Shown one piece after another: positions 34,114 through 42,868 of a stretch of 59,938 nucleotides of DNA; position 1 is the stretch's first letter; every line of letters begins with the position of its first letter. This stretch comes from Acidaminococcus hominis. Lineage in GTDB: Bacteria > Bacillota > Negativicutes > Acidaminococcales > Acidaminococcaceae. The translations under genes were made by a program, and so were the position numbers. The DNA is taken from NCBI RefSeq assembly GCF_021044795.1, contig NZ_JAJNOP010000015.1. One strand, 5' to 3'. The notes beneath the pieces were generated by a model that ran no database searches, had not been told where the DNA came from, and saw only the letters and a list, made by a program, of their open reading frames with translations.

Positions 34114-35361
34114 TTAGGCGTTTTGGTGAACCACTTTACCGTTCTTTACCACCGTTTCTACAATGTTCACGCCGGTATGGTAGGGCAGGAATTTGTAGGA
34201 AGGATATTGGAGAATCACCAGGTCGGCCTGTTTACCGGCTTCCAGGGAACCAATCCGGTCCGCCCGGTCTACGGCAGCCGCCCCGTTCAGGGTCAGGGCC
34301 GTAATGGCTTCTTCGGCGCTCATACCCATGTAGATTACTGCCAGCCCAATCATCAAAGGCACGGAGAAGGTAAAGCCGCTGCCCGGATTAAAGTCCGTGG
34401 CCAAGGCTACCGCACAGCCGGCATCAATCATTTCCCGGGCCCGGGCAAAGGGTTCCTTCAGGCAGAAAGCCGTAGTGGGCAGCAAGGTGGATACTACCCC
34501 ATTCTCGGCCATGGCCTTGATGCCAGCGTCGGAAGCGTGGAGCAGATGGTCCGCACTGGTGGCGTGGAGTTCTCCCGCCAGTTCAGCACCTCCCAGGCTG
34601 ACAATTTCGTCGGCGTGGATTTTCAGCTTGAAGCCCATTTTCCGGGCTTCCGTCAAAAGGTGCCGGCTCTGTTCGATGGAGAAAACGCCCTTCTCGCAGA
34701 ACACATCGCAGAATTCCGCCAGGTGATCCTGGGCCACTTCCGGCATGACGTCGTGAATGAGAAACTCCAGGAAGTCGTCCCCCCGACCGGCAAATTCCGG
34801 CGGTACCGCGTGGGCTCCCAGGAAGGTGGAGACCAGTTCAATGGGCTGCCGTTTGTTCAGTTCCCGGACGGCCTTCATTTGACGGATTTCCGTATCGTGG
34901 TCCTGGCCGTAGCCGCTTTTGGCTTCTACGGTGGTCACGCCCATGGCCAGCATTTTTTTCAGATGGTCCAGGGCATGGTCCACCAGTTCTTCTTCAGAAG
35001 CAGCCCGGGTAGCCTTCATGGTGTTCAGAATGCCCCCGCCCCGTTCCATGATTTCCATATAGCTCATGCCGCTCATCCGCCATAGGAATTCATCCGGCCG
35101 GTAGCCTCCAAATACCAGATGGGTATGGGAATCCACAAAGCCCGGCAGTACCGCCTTGCCTTGGGCATTGAGCTGTTTCTCCGCCGGCACCTGTTTTTCC
35201 CAGTTAGGGTCCTGGCCGATGGCCTTGATTTTGCCGTCCTCAATCAGGATGGATTGGTTTTCGTAAATTTTTACGTCCTTCATGGCCGCACCCTTCCGGG
35301 CCGTTTTTCCCAAGGGGGTCACAATCTGGGACGCATTTTTGATCAGCAGTTGTTCTGTCAT
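34114..35361 (-). CDS. hutI: Imidazolonepropionase
   Basis: 415 aa. Amidohydrolase that opens 4-imidazolone-5-propanoate to N-formimino-L-glutamate. Metal-binding motifs: VDSHTHLVFGG (about 76-86), the GHAVPPE-type segment F-L-G-A-H-A-V-P-P-E, KIHADEIVSLGGAEL (His and Glu ligands), H-A-T-S-A-D-H-L and the final Asp in ATDFNPGSG. AGGAGGT precedes the ATG. Third step of histidine degradation, downstream of hutU with a hairpin in between. Confidence 0.96.
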   Translation of the reverse strand: MTEQLLIKNASQIVTPLGKTARKGAAMKDVKIYENQSILIEDGKIKAIGQDPNWEKQVPAEKQLNAQGKAVLPGFVDSHTHLVFGGYRPDEFLWRMSGMSYMEIMERGGGILNTMKATRAASEEELVDHALDHLKKMLAMGVTTVEAKSGYGQDHDTEIRQMKAVRELNKRQPIELVSTFLGAHAVPPEFAGRGDDFLEFLIHDVMPEVAQDHLAEFCDVFCEKGVFSIEQSRHLLTEARKMGFKLKIHADEIVSLGGAELAGELHATSADHLLHASDAGIKAMAENGVVSTLLPTTAFCLKEPFARAREMIDAGCAVALATDFNPGSGFTFSVPLMIGLAVIYMGMSAEEAITALTLNGAAAVDRADRIGSLEAGKQADLVILQYPSYKFLPYHTGVNIVETVVKNGKVVHQNA

Positions 35362-35408
35362 GCTTTACCTCCTTCTGCTTTCCAGCTTTTCAGCCAGAAT
35401 AGAAACAA

Positions 35409-35433
35409 AGGGGTGTGAAAAAATCACACCCCT
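35409..35433 (-). terminator. Hairpin between hutU and hutI
   Basis: AGGGGTGTGA/TCACACCCCT, 10-bp perfect stem with a 5-nt loop, followed on the minus strand by a T-rich but interrupted tract. It may act as a partial terminator that lowers hutI relative to hutU. Confidence 0.6.
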
Positions 35434-35446
35434 GTTTACTTGCAGC

Positions 35447-37495
35447 TTAGTCTTTTACTACGTGGGCATGCGGATAAACTTCTGCTACCGCAGCCTTAAC
35501 CTTGTTTTCATCCGCCAGATACGGCAGGGTGATTTGGCCGATGCCGAAGCGGGTCTTATTGAATTCCATAGCGGTTTCCATGGCGTGTTCATTCCGGGCC
35601 CAGGAACGACGGGCTACACCGCCCATAACATCCCAGGACAGGGCACTGCGGATGATTTCATCCACTCTGTGGCTGCCATCCAGTACCAGACCAAAGCCGC
35701 CGTTGATGGCTTTGCCGATACCGGTGCCGCCGCCGTTGTGCAGGGCTACCAGGCTCATGCCTCTGGCAGCGTTGCCGGCGTAGCATTGTACAGCCATATC
35801 AGCCATTACGTTGGAACCATCTTTGATGTTAGAGGTTTCACGGAACGGAGAGTCCGTACCGGATACATCGTGGTGGTCACGGCCCATCATGACAGGACCG
35901 ATTTCCCCGTTGCGTACCAGTTCGTTGAAGCGCAGGGCAATCTTAATCCGGCCTACTTCATCCTGGTACAGGATACGAGCCTGGGTACCTACCACCAGTT
36001 TGTTCTTCTCAGCATCCCGAATCCAGTTGTAGTTGTCCCGATCCTGATACCGGCGGTTCACGTCGATGCATTCCATAGCGGCCATATCGGTCTTATGCAG
36101 GTCTTCGGGCTTGCCGCTGAGGCATACCCAACGGAACGGGCCATAGCCATAGTCGAACAGCTGGGGTCCCATAATATCTTCTACATAGCTGGGCCAAATG
36201 AACCCATCTTTGTCGTCTACGCCGTTCTTGGAGATTTCCTTGACGCCGGAATCGAATACGGCTTTCAGGAAGGAGTTGCCATAATCGAAGAAATATACGC
36301 CTTTGGAGGTGATTTTCTTCAGGGCTGCGAAATGAGCATGGAGGGTCTTGTCCACCAGTTTACGGAATTTCACAGGATCTTCTGCCAGCATCTTGGTGCG
36401 TTCTTCGAAGGTCAGGCCCTGCGGGCAGTAGCCTCCGTTGTAGGCATTGTGGCAGGAGGTCTGGTCGGAAACCAGGTCTACGTGAATGTCGTGGTCGGCA
36501 ATGTATTCCAGCAGATCTACAATGTTGCCATGGTAAGCATAGGCTTTGCCCACTTTTTCTGCCATGGCCTTATGAGCCATTTCAATAACTTCAGGAATGG
36601 AGTCGGATACACCGGAAATCCAGCCCTGATCCAGACGGGTCTTAATCCGGGAAGCATCCACTTCTGCGATGATGGCAGCGCAGTTGGCAATTTCAGCAGC
36701 CTTGCCCTGAGCACCGCTCATGCCGCCCAAACCGGAGGTAACAAACAGCCGGCCAGCCAGGTCGCCGTCTTCAGGAATCCCCAGTTTCATACGGCCAGCG
36801 TTCAAAATGGTGTTGAAGGTGCCATGGACAATCCCTTGGGGTCCAATGTACATCCAGCCGCCAGCGGTCATTTGCCCATAGTTGGCAACGCCCATTTCTT
36901 CTGCGATTTCCCAATCCTTCAGGTTATCGTATTCACCAATCATCAGGCCGTTGGTGATGACAACCCGGGGAGCTTCCGGTTTGGAATGGAACAGGCCCAC
37001 AGGGTGGCCGGATTCCATAACCAGGGTTTGGTCTTCGGTCATTTCTTCCAGGTACCGTTTGATCAGGTTGTACTGCATCCAGTCATGGCAGACGCTGCCG
37101 GTTTCCCCGTAGGTAACCAGTTCGTAAGGATACAGGGCTACTTCAAAGTCCAGGTTGTTGTCGATCATGACCTGGAAGGCTTTGCCAGCGGTGCATTTGC
37201 CTTTGTATTCGTTGATGGGTTTGCCGTAAATCCGGCCTTCCGGACGGAAACGATAGCCGTAAATCCGGCCCCGGGTAGTCAGTTCTTCCAGAAATTCAGG
37301 AATCAGTTCATCATGATATTTTTCAGGAATGTAGCGCAGGGCATTCTTCAAAGCGATTTCCGTTTGGGCAGGAGTCAGCCGGAAGCCCCGGTCAGGAGCT
37401 CTGCGGATGCCTTCCTGGAACGGTTTCTTCGGAGGCAGCCCGTTAGGGAATTCCAATTTAATCGTCATTGCCTTGGCAATATCTTCATTCTTCAT
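35447..37495 (-). CDS. hutU: Urocanate hydratase, long form
   Basis: 682 aa, about 125 residues longer than the classical 555-aa enzyme and in the size class of the long urocanases of anaerobes. Converts urocanate to imidazolonepropionate using tightly bound NAD+. The NAD-binding segment VTSGLGGMSGAQGKAAE is at about 238-254; conserved stretches include YGQMTAGGWMYIGPQGIVHG, DQTSCHNAYNGGYCP and ALHNGGGTGIGKAINGG. Good AAAGGAG site. The promoter region carries a 13-bp element shared with ftcD. Confidence 0.95.
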   Translation of the reverse strand: MKNEDIAKAMTIKLEFPNGLPPKKPFQEGIRRAPDRGFRLTPAQTEIALKNALRYIPEKYHDELIPEFLEELTTRGRIYGYRFRPEGRIYGKPINEYKGKCTAGKAFQVMIDNNLDFEVALYPYELVTYGETGSVCHDWMQYNLIKRYLEEMTEDQTLVMESGHPVGLFHSKPEAPRVVITNGLMIGEYDNLKDWEIAEEMGVANYGQMTAGGWMYIGPQGIVHGTFNTILNAGRMKLGIPEDGDLAGRLFVTSGLGGMSGAQGKAAEIANCAAIIAEVDASRIKTRLDQGWISGVSDSIPEVIEMAHKAMAEKVGKAYAYHGNIVDLLEYIADHDIHVDLVSDQTSCHNAYNGGYCPQGLTFEERTKMLAEDPVKFRKLVDKTLHAHFAALKKITSKGVYFFDYGNSFLKAVFDSGVKEISKNGVDDKDGFIWPSYVEDIMGPQLFDYGYGPFRWVCLSGKPEDLHKTDMAAMECIDVNRRYQDRDNYNWIRDAEKNKLVVGTQARILYQDEVGRIKIALRFNELVRNGEIGPVMMGRDHHDVSGTDSPFRETSNIKDGSNVMADMAVQCYAGNAARGMSLVALHNGGGTGIGKAINGGFGLVLDGSHRVDEIIRSALSWDVMGGVARRSWARNEHAMETAMEFNKTRFGIGQITLPYLADENKVKAAVAEVYPHAHVVKD

Positions 37496-37555
37496 TGATC
37501 AACACTCCTTTGCAGATAATGGGGGATCCTTCCGATCCCATCCTTGCACAATACT

Positions 37556-37586
37556 ATTGTAGAAACTAAACATCTAAAAAACGTCT
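37556..37586 (-). promoter_or_regulatory. hutU promoter region with a 13-bp element shared with ftcD
   Basis: Minus-strand TACAAT (37556-37561) is a plausible -10. Twelve bases upstream lies AGACGTTTTTTAG (37574-37586), which recurs exactly upstream of ftcD. It overlaps where the -35 should be, as expected for an activator-dependent promoter. Function inferred. Confidence 0.5.
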
Positions 37587-37695
37587 ATGCAGCCGTCCAA
37601 AATCCGTTTTTTTTCGGCTTTTTTCGTCTGCCGCTTTGGACGTTTCCCGCCCCCAGCGTCCATAAAGAATCAAAAAGCCCGGATTTCTGGCAGAG

Positions 37696-37725
37696 AAAAA
37701 GCCCGTTGGGGGCAACAGGCTTTTT
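37696..37725 (-). terminator. Terminator after hutH
   Basis: AAAAAGCC-GTTG/CAAC-GGCTTTTT stem (37696-37708 with 37713-37725, one mismatch, 4-nt loop) with a T-rich exit on the minus strand, 22 bp past the hutH stop. hutU downstream therefore needs its own promoter. Confidence 0.85.
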
Positions 37726-37747
37726 CCCGTCAGAGGACCACTTTTTA

Positions 37748-39307
37748 TTAGAAGTAAGCCAGTTTGACTTTGTCTTCTACAGCATCCAGGATGTCGCCAT
37801 CCTCTACCAGTTTGGTAATCTTTTCCAGTTCCTTGAACATTTCAATGTCTTTATCGTAGGCAATGAACTTGTTGGTTTCACGCACCCGGTCGTAGGCAGC
37901 CTGGGTACCAGCACCCAGTTTGAAGCCTTCGCCTTCCCGCAGGTCGATGGCCTGGCAGGCAGCCAGGATTTCCGTAGCAACCACCCGGCGGGTATTGAAG
38001 GCAATTTCGCCGGCTTTCCGGGCTGCATGGGCACCCATGCTGACCAAGTCTTCCTGGTTTTCGCAGGTAGGAATGGAATCCACGGAAGCAGGATGTGCCA
38101 GCACCTTGTTTTCGCTGACCAGTGCAGCAGCAGCGTATTGGGTAATCATGAAACCGGAGTTCAGGCCGGAATGTTTAACCAGGAAGGAGGGGAAGCCGCT
38201 CAGGGAGTTGTTGATCAGTCTTTCCAGACGGCGTTCGGATACGTTGGCAATTTCGGAAATGCCGATGCCCAGGAAGTCGAAGGGCAGAGCCATGGGTTCG
38301 CCATGGAAGTTGCCGCCGCTGATAACATCGCCATCCGGCAGAACAATGGGGTTATCCGTAGCGGAGTTGATTTCGATATCCACTTTGTCTTTTACAAAGC
38401 CCAGGCAGTCCTTGCTGGCCCCATGAATCTGGGGTACGCAGCGCAGGGAGTAGGAATCCTGTACCTTGAGCTGAGCCTGGTGGGTTACGTAGGTGCTGCC
38501 GGCCAGCAAAGCTCTCATATTGGCAGCGGTGTCCAGCTGTCCTTTATGCGGACGGATGATGTGCAGCCGTTCGTCGTAGGCATCGATAATGCCTCTTTGG
38601 GCTTCTACGGACAGGGCAGCCGCAATATCGCTTTGTTTCAGCAGTTTCATGCCTTCCCACAGGGCAAAGACGCCCATAGCAGTCAGGATCGGAGTGCCGT
38701 TGATCAGGGCCAGGCCTTCTTTGGCTTCCAGATGGATGGTAGGAATGCCAGCCTTTTCCATGGCTTCCTTACCGGGCATTACCGTGCCTTGGTATTCCGC
38801 ATCGCCCAGACCCAGCATGGGGAGAACCATATGGGCCAGGGGTGCCAAGTCACCGGAAGCGCCCAAGGAGCCTTTTTCCGGAATGTAGGGATGTACACCC
38901 TTATTGATCATGGCCACCAAAGTTTCCAGGGTGGACAGCCGAATGCCGGAGTAGCCTTTTACCAGAGCGTTGGCACGAATGGTCATGGCAGCCCGGACCA
39001 CTTCCCTGCTCAGGGGTTTGCCGTAACCACAGGAGTGGGTACGGATCAGGTTTTCCTGCAGCTGGGAGCATTCATCTTGAGAAATATGCACCCGGCACAA
39101 AGAGCCGAAGCCCGTGGTAACCCCGTAAACAACGCGATCGCTGTTGACGATATCATCAATCAAGGCACGGGAAGCCTTGATTTTTGCAACAGCGTCCGGA
39201 TCAAAGGAAAGCTGTGCCCCATAGCGGCTGACTGCAATCAGTTGTTCCAGGGTCAAATCATCACCGGTCAATACGACTTCTTTAATGGCTTTAACGTCTT
39301 TTAACAT
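37748..39307 (-). CDS. hutH: Histidine ammonia-lyase (MIO enzyme)
   Basis: 519 aa. Removes ammonia from L-histidine to give urocanate. The MIO-forming triad Ala150-Ser151-Gly152 is intact in GSLGASGDLAPLAHM. Other HAL active-site features are present: Tyr61 in YGVTTGFG, His91 in THSCG, Asn in LINGTPILTA, Tyr and Arg in QDSYSLRC, NFHGEP, and Glu in NQEDLVSMG. AGGAGGA precedes the ATG. It follows the second transporter by 88 bp without a terminator, so permease and lyase are probably co-transcribed. Confidence 0.97.
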   Translation of the reverse strand: MLKDVKAIKEVVLTGDDLTLEQLIAVSRYGAQLSFDPDAVAKIKASRALIDDIVNSDRVVYGVTTGFGSLCRVHISQDECSQLQENLIRTHSCGYGKPLSREVVRAAMTIRANALVKGYSGIRLSTLETLVAMINKGVHPYIPEKGSLGASGDLAPLAHMVLPMLGLGDAEYQGTVMPGKEAMEKAGIPTIHLEAKEGLALINGTPILTAMGVFALWEGMKLLKQSDIAAALSVEAQRGIIDAYDERLHIIRPHKGQLDTAANMRALLAGSTYVTHQAQLKVQDSYSLRCVPQIHGASKDCLGFVKDKVDIEINSATDNPIVLPDGDVISGGNFHGEPMALPFDFLGIGISEIANVSERRLERLINNSLSGFPSFLVKHSGLNSGFMITQYAAAALVSENKVLAHPASVDSIPTCENQEDLVSMGAHAARKAGEIAFNTRRVVATEILAACQAIDLREGEGFKLGAGTQAAYDRVRETNKFIAYDKDIEMFKELEKITKLVEDGDILDAVEDKVKLAYF

Positions 39308-39395
39308 TTGTGCATCCTCCTATAAAATGAAAGTCCCAAAGTGTTGGGTTTGTCAGGCGAAAAGGAAAATCAGCTAAACAGGTTACAACGCGGCA

Positions 39396-40700
39396 TTACC
39401 CCAAAATCATAGCACCAATCATGCCGCCGATAAACAGGGTGACATCGAAGAAAATGAAGGTGGGTACGCAGGTATCCCAAATGTGGTTGTGCTGTCCGTC
39501 GGCGTTCAGACCGGAAGTAGGTCCCAAAGTAGAGTCGGAAGCAGGAGAACCAGCATCACCCAAGGCAGCAGCAATACCGATCAGCAGAATGATGGACGGA
39601 GTGCTGAAGCCCAGTTGGTAGCCCATGGGAATGTAAATGGAAGCCACAACAGGAATGGTCCCGAAGGAAGTACCAATACCCATGGTGATCAACAGGCCTA
39701 CAGCCAGCATCAGGAAAGCCCCGCTGAATTTGGTGTTGATAACGGTGGTAGTGGCAGCTACCAGGGATTCTACCGAGTGGGTTTCCCGCAGTACATTGGC
39801 GTAGCCGGCTGCAATCAGCATAACGAAGGCAATGAAGCCCATCATGGCAACGCCGCCGTTGATGATTTCATCCATGTCCTTCCATTTGATGGAGCCGGTG
39901 ACAATCATCACCAACAGGCCGCACATAGCGCCAATGGGCAGGGATTCAAAGTACAGCTGAGCTAGGAAAGCCGTTACGGCACCGGCCAGAGCTTTCCAGC
40001 ATTCGGCGTTCATGGATACCTCTTCTGCGTGTTCGTCCATGCCGGTAATGGGCAGGTCCTCGTATTCCCGGTCACCGCTGTAGAAGAAGACGGCCAGTAC
40101 CAGGCCTACCAGCATGGCAGCGCCGCCGATCCACATAACGGAAGAAATGTCACTGATGGTAACGGAAACGTTGTTGGCAACCATCTGGTCCTTGATGATG
40201 GTCATGAACAAAAGACCAAAGCCTACGGGCAAGGATACGTACGGGGCTTTCAGACCAAAGGTCAGAGCACAGGCTACGGCACGTCTGTCCAGTTTCATGT
40301 GGTTCATAACCGTCAGCAGAGGCGGAATCAAAATAGGAATGAAGGCGATGTGTACAGGAATCAGGTTCTGGGAGAAGCAGGAAACAAAGGCAATCAGGAA
40401 AACAAAGGCCATTTTCTTCGTTCCTACTACCTTGGTAATTTTCCGGGCTGCAATGTCAGCCAAGCCGGAGCGGCCAATGGCCACAGCCAGGGAGCCCAAC
40501 AGGATGTAACTGAGTGCGGTTTCCGAGTTGCCGCCCATACCAGAGATCAGGGTGCTGATGGTGGTGGTAAGGTTCATGCCGCCGGTCAGGCCAGCAATAA
40601 CGGCTGCGACCAGGATTGCCAGCATCACGTTCATCTTCAGCAGGCACAGCACTGACATGATAATAACGGATACGACAATCGGGTTGGTTAAGATATCCAT
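39396..40700 (-). CDS. NhaC-like amino-acid permease, copy 2 (candidate histidine transporter)
   Basis: 434 aa from ATG 40700 (AAGGAG 12 nt upstream; the in-frame TTG at 40712 is too close to that site). Same length and about 93 percent identical by eye to the protein at 29383-30687. Differences are conservative and mostly inside helices. Directly precedes hutH, which strengthens the histidine-transport assignment. Same orientation as copy 1, so the two form a 10-kb direct repeat around the hut genes. Confidence 0.82.
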   Translation of the reverse strand: MDILTNPIVVSVIIMSVLCLLKMNVMLAILVAAVIAGLTGGMNLTTTISTLISGMGGNSETALSYILLGSLAVAIGRSGLADIAARKITKVVGTKKMAFVFLIAFVSCFSQNLIPVHIAFIPILIPPLLTVMNHMKLDRRAVACALTFGLKAPYVSLPVGFGLLFMTIIKDQMVANNVSVTISDISSVMWIGGAAMLVGLVLAVFFYSGDREYEDLPITGMDEHAEEVSMNAECWKALAGAVTAFLAQLYFESLPIGAMCGLLVMIVTGSIKWKDMDEIINGGVAMMGFIAFVMLIAAGYANVLRETHSVESLVAATTTVINTKFSGAFLMLAVGLLITMGIGTSFGTIPVVASIYIPMGYQLGFSTPSIILLIGIAAALGDAGSPASDSTLGPTSGLNADGQHNHIWDTCVPTFIFFDVTLFIGGMIGAMILG

Positions 40701-40843
40701 AACAATGATCAACTCCTTTTCAATATGTGATTTTCTTTGCGCCTGTACAAATCCTTTTCGCTATCCATTGTATGGGCTGTCAGTCAGAGAATGGTCAAAA
40801 TCAGAGAAACGGCAAAATTCTTTTTATTGAAACTAGTACCAAT

Positions 40844-40880
40844 AAAAAAACATCGACTCTATAAAGGAATCGATGTTTTT
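40844..40880 (-). terminator. Terminator upstream of the second transporter gene
   Basis: AAAAACATCGA/TCGATGTTTTT stem (40846-40856 with 40870-40880) followed on the minus strand by seven Ts. It would stop transcripts arriving from the BCCT-lyase pair. Confidence 0.75.
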
Positions 40881-41260
40881 CTTTCATTTTGTAATAATAT
40901 TTACAGTTTTTGTATTTTATTTTTGTACTACAGATAAGAACATGTAGGCTTGCTGGAGCAGTTCCTCCAAACCCACAGCCGGCGGCCTTAAACAAACTTT
41001 TCAGATATTTCTCTTTGTCTCTTTTTCACTTTATCCCGTTAGAGTGATAAATAAGAGGGGTCGCACCAAACTATGCTTTTCTTATTTATTTTTTCTTGCG
41101 CTATTAGTATATCCGTCAACCGTCCAGAAAGAGTCCATAAAATGAAATTCACCCTTATTTTTCCATATTTTGCCATTCCTGATGGATATACCAGATGGCA
41201 TAGCCGCTTACTCGGATATCCTGCCATTTAAAGCCATTTTTGTATCCTTAATACAGAATA

Positions 41261-41300
41261 CAGGAATCCAGACCTTCCTGCTGGAGAGTCTGGATTCCTG
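41261..41300 (-). terminator. Hairpin just after the MIO-less lyase gene
   Basis: Perfect 13-bp stem (41261-41273 with 41288-41300, 14-nt loop) 34 bp past the lyase stop codon. The T-run is poor on both strands, so termination here may be partial or the hairpin may protect the 3' end. Confidence 0.55.
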
Positions 41301-41334
41301 AAAATAATTTTATGCGGTTAGGGAGAAAAACCAT

Positions 41335-42864
41335 TTACAGCAGCTTTTTGCCCATCCCCTGCTCTGCCCAGGCAATGATTTTCCCTTCATGAATGGCCTG
41401 TCTCAGATATTCGATGCAGGGATACAGGTACATATCCTCTTCCATGGGCGGCACCTGCTTGGCCACCTGGGCCAGCACTGCTGCGCTGGCGCTGCTGCGG
41501 GCTTTGCCAGGCGCCGCAAAAGGCTGGGCCTGGTAGACGGACAGTAGTTCGATGGCCAGGATGTATTCCAGTTTTTCCGCCACGGACAGGGATTTCTTCC
41601 CGGCGTTATACCCCATGGCCACGTAATCTTCCTGGTTGCCGCAGGTAGGGGTATTATCAATGACCGCTGGGGTGCACAGAATCCGCATCTCGTTGAGCAG
41701 CCCGGCCTGGGTATACTGGGGAATCATCAGCCCGGAATTAAGCCCCGGCTTCTTGATCATGAACCAGGAATAGCCGGACAGGCTGCCGTCAATCAGCCGG
41801 TTGTTCCTGCGCTCGGACATTTTGGCCAGCATGGTAGCGGCAATGCAGGAGGAATCCATGGCAATCCCCACGTAAGCAGAGTCGGCATTGCAGGCGGAAA
41901 TCACTTCTTCCTCCCCGGCTTCCGGCCAGATAATGGGATTGTCGCAGCAGGAATTCATTTCGATTTCCAGAGTCTTTTTGGCATCCAGCAGGGTCTTTTT
42001 GGCGGCCCCGTGGAGCTGGGGAATGCAGCGCAGGGACAGGGCATCCTGAACACGGGTTCCCTTGGCCGCTGCAATCACCTGGGAATCTGCCAATAGGTTC
42101 CGGACGTTTTCTGCGGTCTTCCCCTGGTCTTCATGGGGCCGCACCGCCATAACCCGAGGATCAAAAGCGTTCATGACTCCCTGAAGGGCTTCCAAACTCA
42201 GAGCTCCCACCACATCGGCCGTTTTGGCGGCCTGGAGCATATCATAGAGACCGATAGCCCCCATGGCTGTTACCGCCGTGGTGCCGGACACCAGCGCCAG
42301 GCCTTCCTTGGACGCCAGCTGGATAGGGCTAAGGCCGGCTTTTTCCAGGGCTTCCGCCCCAGGGAGCAGCTCTCCCTGGTAATAGGCCTTGCCCCGGCCG
42401 GTAATCACCAGAGCCATATGGGCTTCCGGGCTCAGATACCCCACACTGCCGTCCCCCGGTGCCCAAGGCACCAGGTTCCGGTTCAGAAACTGCCGGTACT
42501 GTTCCAGCACTTCCAACCGCACGCCGCTGTAGCCCTGGCCCAGGTTCTGGAGCACCATCAAAAGGGTTCCCCGGACCGTTTCTTCGCTCAGGGGCTTGCC
42601 CACAGAGGTGGAATGGGACAAAATGATGTTCTTTTGGAGCTGGGCCGTTTCGTCCTTGTCAATGGCCTTGGTGCACAGGGCCCCGAAGCCCGTGGTCACC
42701 CCGTACATAACCTTTTCCTCTTCCACCCACTGCTCCACCAGGGCCCGGGACTTGTTGACCCGAGCCTTATAGGCTTCACTGAAAGTTACCTGCGCCTTGT
42801 CCCGGACCACTGCCAGGAAGTCCTCCAAATCAATTTTACCGCCCAATTCAATTGTCCGTGCCAT
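41335..42864 (-). CDS. MIO-less HAL-family lyase, candidate ergothionase or hercynine trimethylamine-lyase
   Basis: 509 aa from ATG 42864 (AAGGAAAG upstream, 4 bp after the BCCT stop). It aligns end to end with the HutH at 37748-39307 but the MIO loop reads GSVGYLSPEAHM (139-150): Ala-Ser-Gly is missing and three residues are deleted. Further changes: the NGT asparagine is Ser193, the QD-x-Y-S tyrosine is Leu276, and NFHGEP is replaced by N-A-D-S. Kept are Tyr54 (YGVTTGFG), His84, Arg279 and Glu412 (NQED). Without MIO the enzyme cannot activate an ammonium group in the usual way, but a trimethylammonium group leaves readily. Ergothionase, which splits ergothioneine into thiourocanate and trimethylamine, is a known MIO-free member of this superfamily. 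The overlap-distance pairing with a BCCT transporter supports a betaine substrate. Substrate not proven; hercynine (histidine betaine) giving urocanate is the main alternative. Confidence 0.8.
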   Translation of the reverse strand: MARTIELGGKIDLEDFLAVVRDKAQVTFSEAYKARVNKSRALVEQWVEEEKVMYGVTTGFGALCTKAIDKDETAQLQKNIILSHSTSVGKPLSEETVRGTLLMVLQNLGQGYSGVRLEVLEQYRQFLNRNLVPWAPGDGSVGYLSPEAHMALVITGRGKAYYQGELLPGAEALEKAGLSPIQLASKEGLALVSGTTAVTAMGAIGLYDMLQAAKTADVVGALSLEALQGVMNAFDPRVMAVRPHEDQGKTAENVRNLLADSQVIAAAKGTRVQDALSLRCIPQLHGAAKKTLLDAKKTLEIEMNSCCDNPIIWPEAGEEEVISACNADSAYVGIAMDSSCIAATMLAKMSERRNNRLIDGSLSGYSWFMIKKPGLNSGLMIPQYTQAGLLNEMRILCTPAVIDNTPTCGNQEDYVAMGYNAGKKSLSVAEKLEYILAIELLSVYQAQPFAAPGKARSSASAAVLAQVAKQVPPMEEDMYLYPCIEYLRQAIHEGKIIAWAEQGMGKKLL

Positions 42865-42868
42865 ACGC

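Larger units (their letters stand above)
40701..41334. other. 634-bp gap with two hairpins and a possible gene remnant
   Basis: From right to left it holds a long hairpin (41261-41300), a stop-terminated frame fragment on the minus strand (41155-41250, see findings), a transposon-free A/T-rich stretch, a terminator (40844-40880) and the leader of the second transporter gene. I see no intact gene; the short open frame at 41039-41227 has neither a ribosome binding site nor a recognisable sequence. Confidence 0.5.

Noticed and set aside
41039..41227. 62-codon open frame on the minus strand
   Set aside because: No ribosome binding site, no recognisable sequence, and another frame of the same DNA looks more protein-like.
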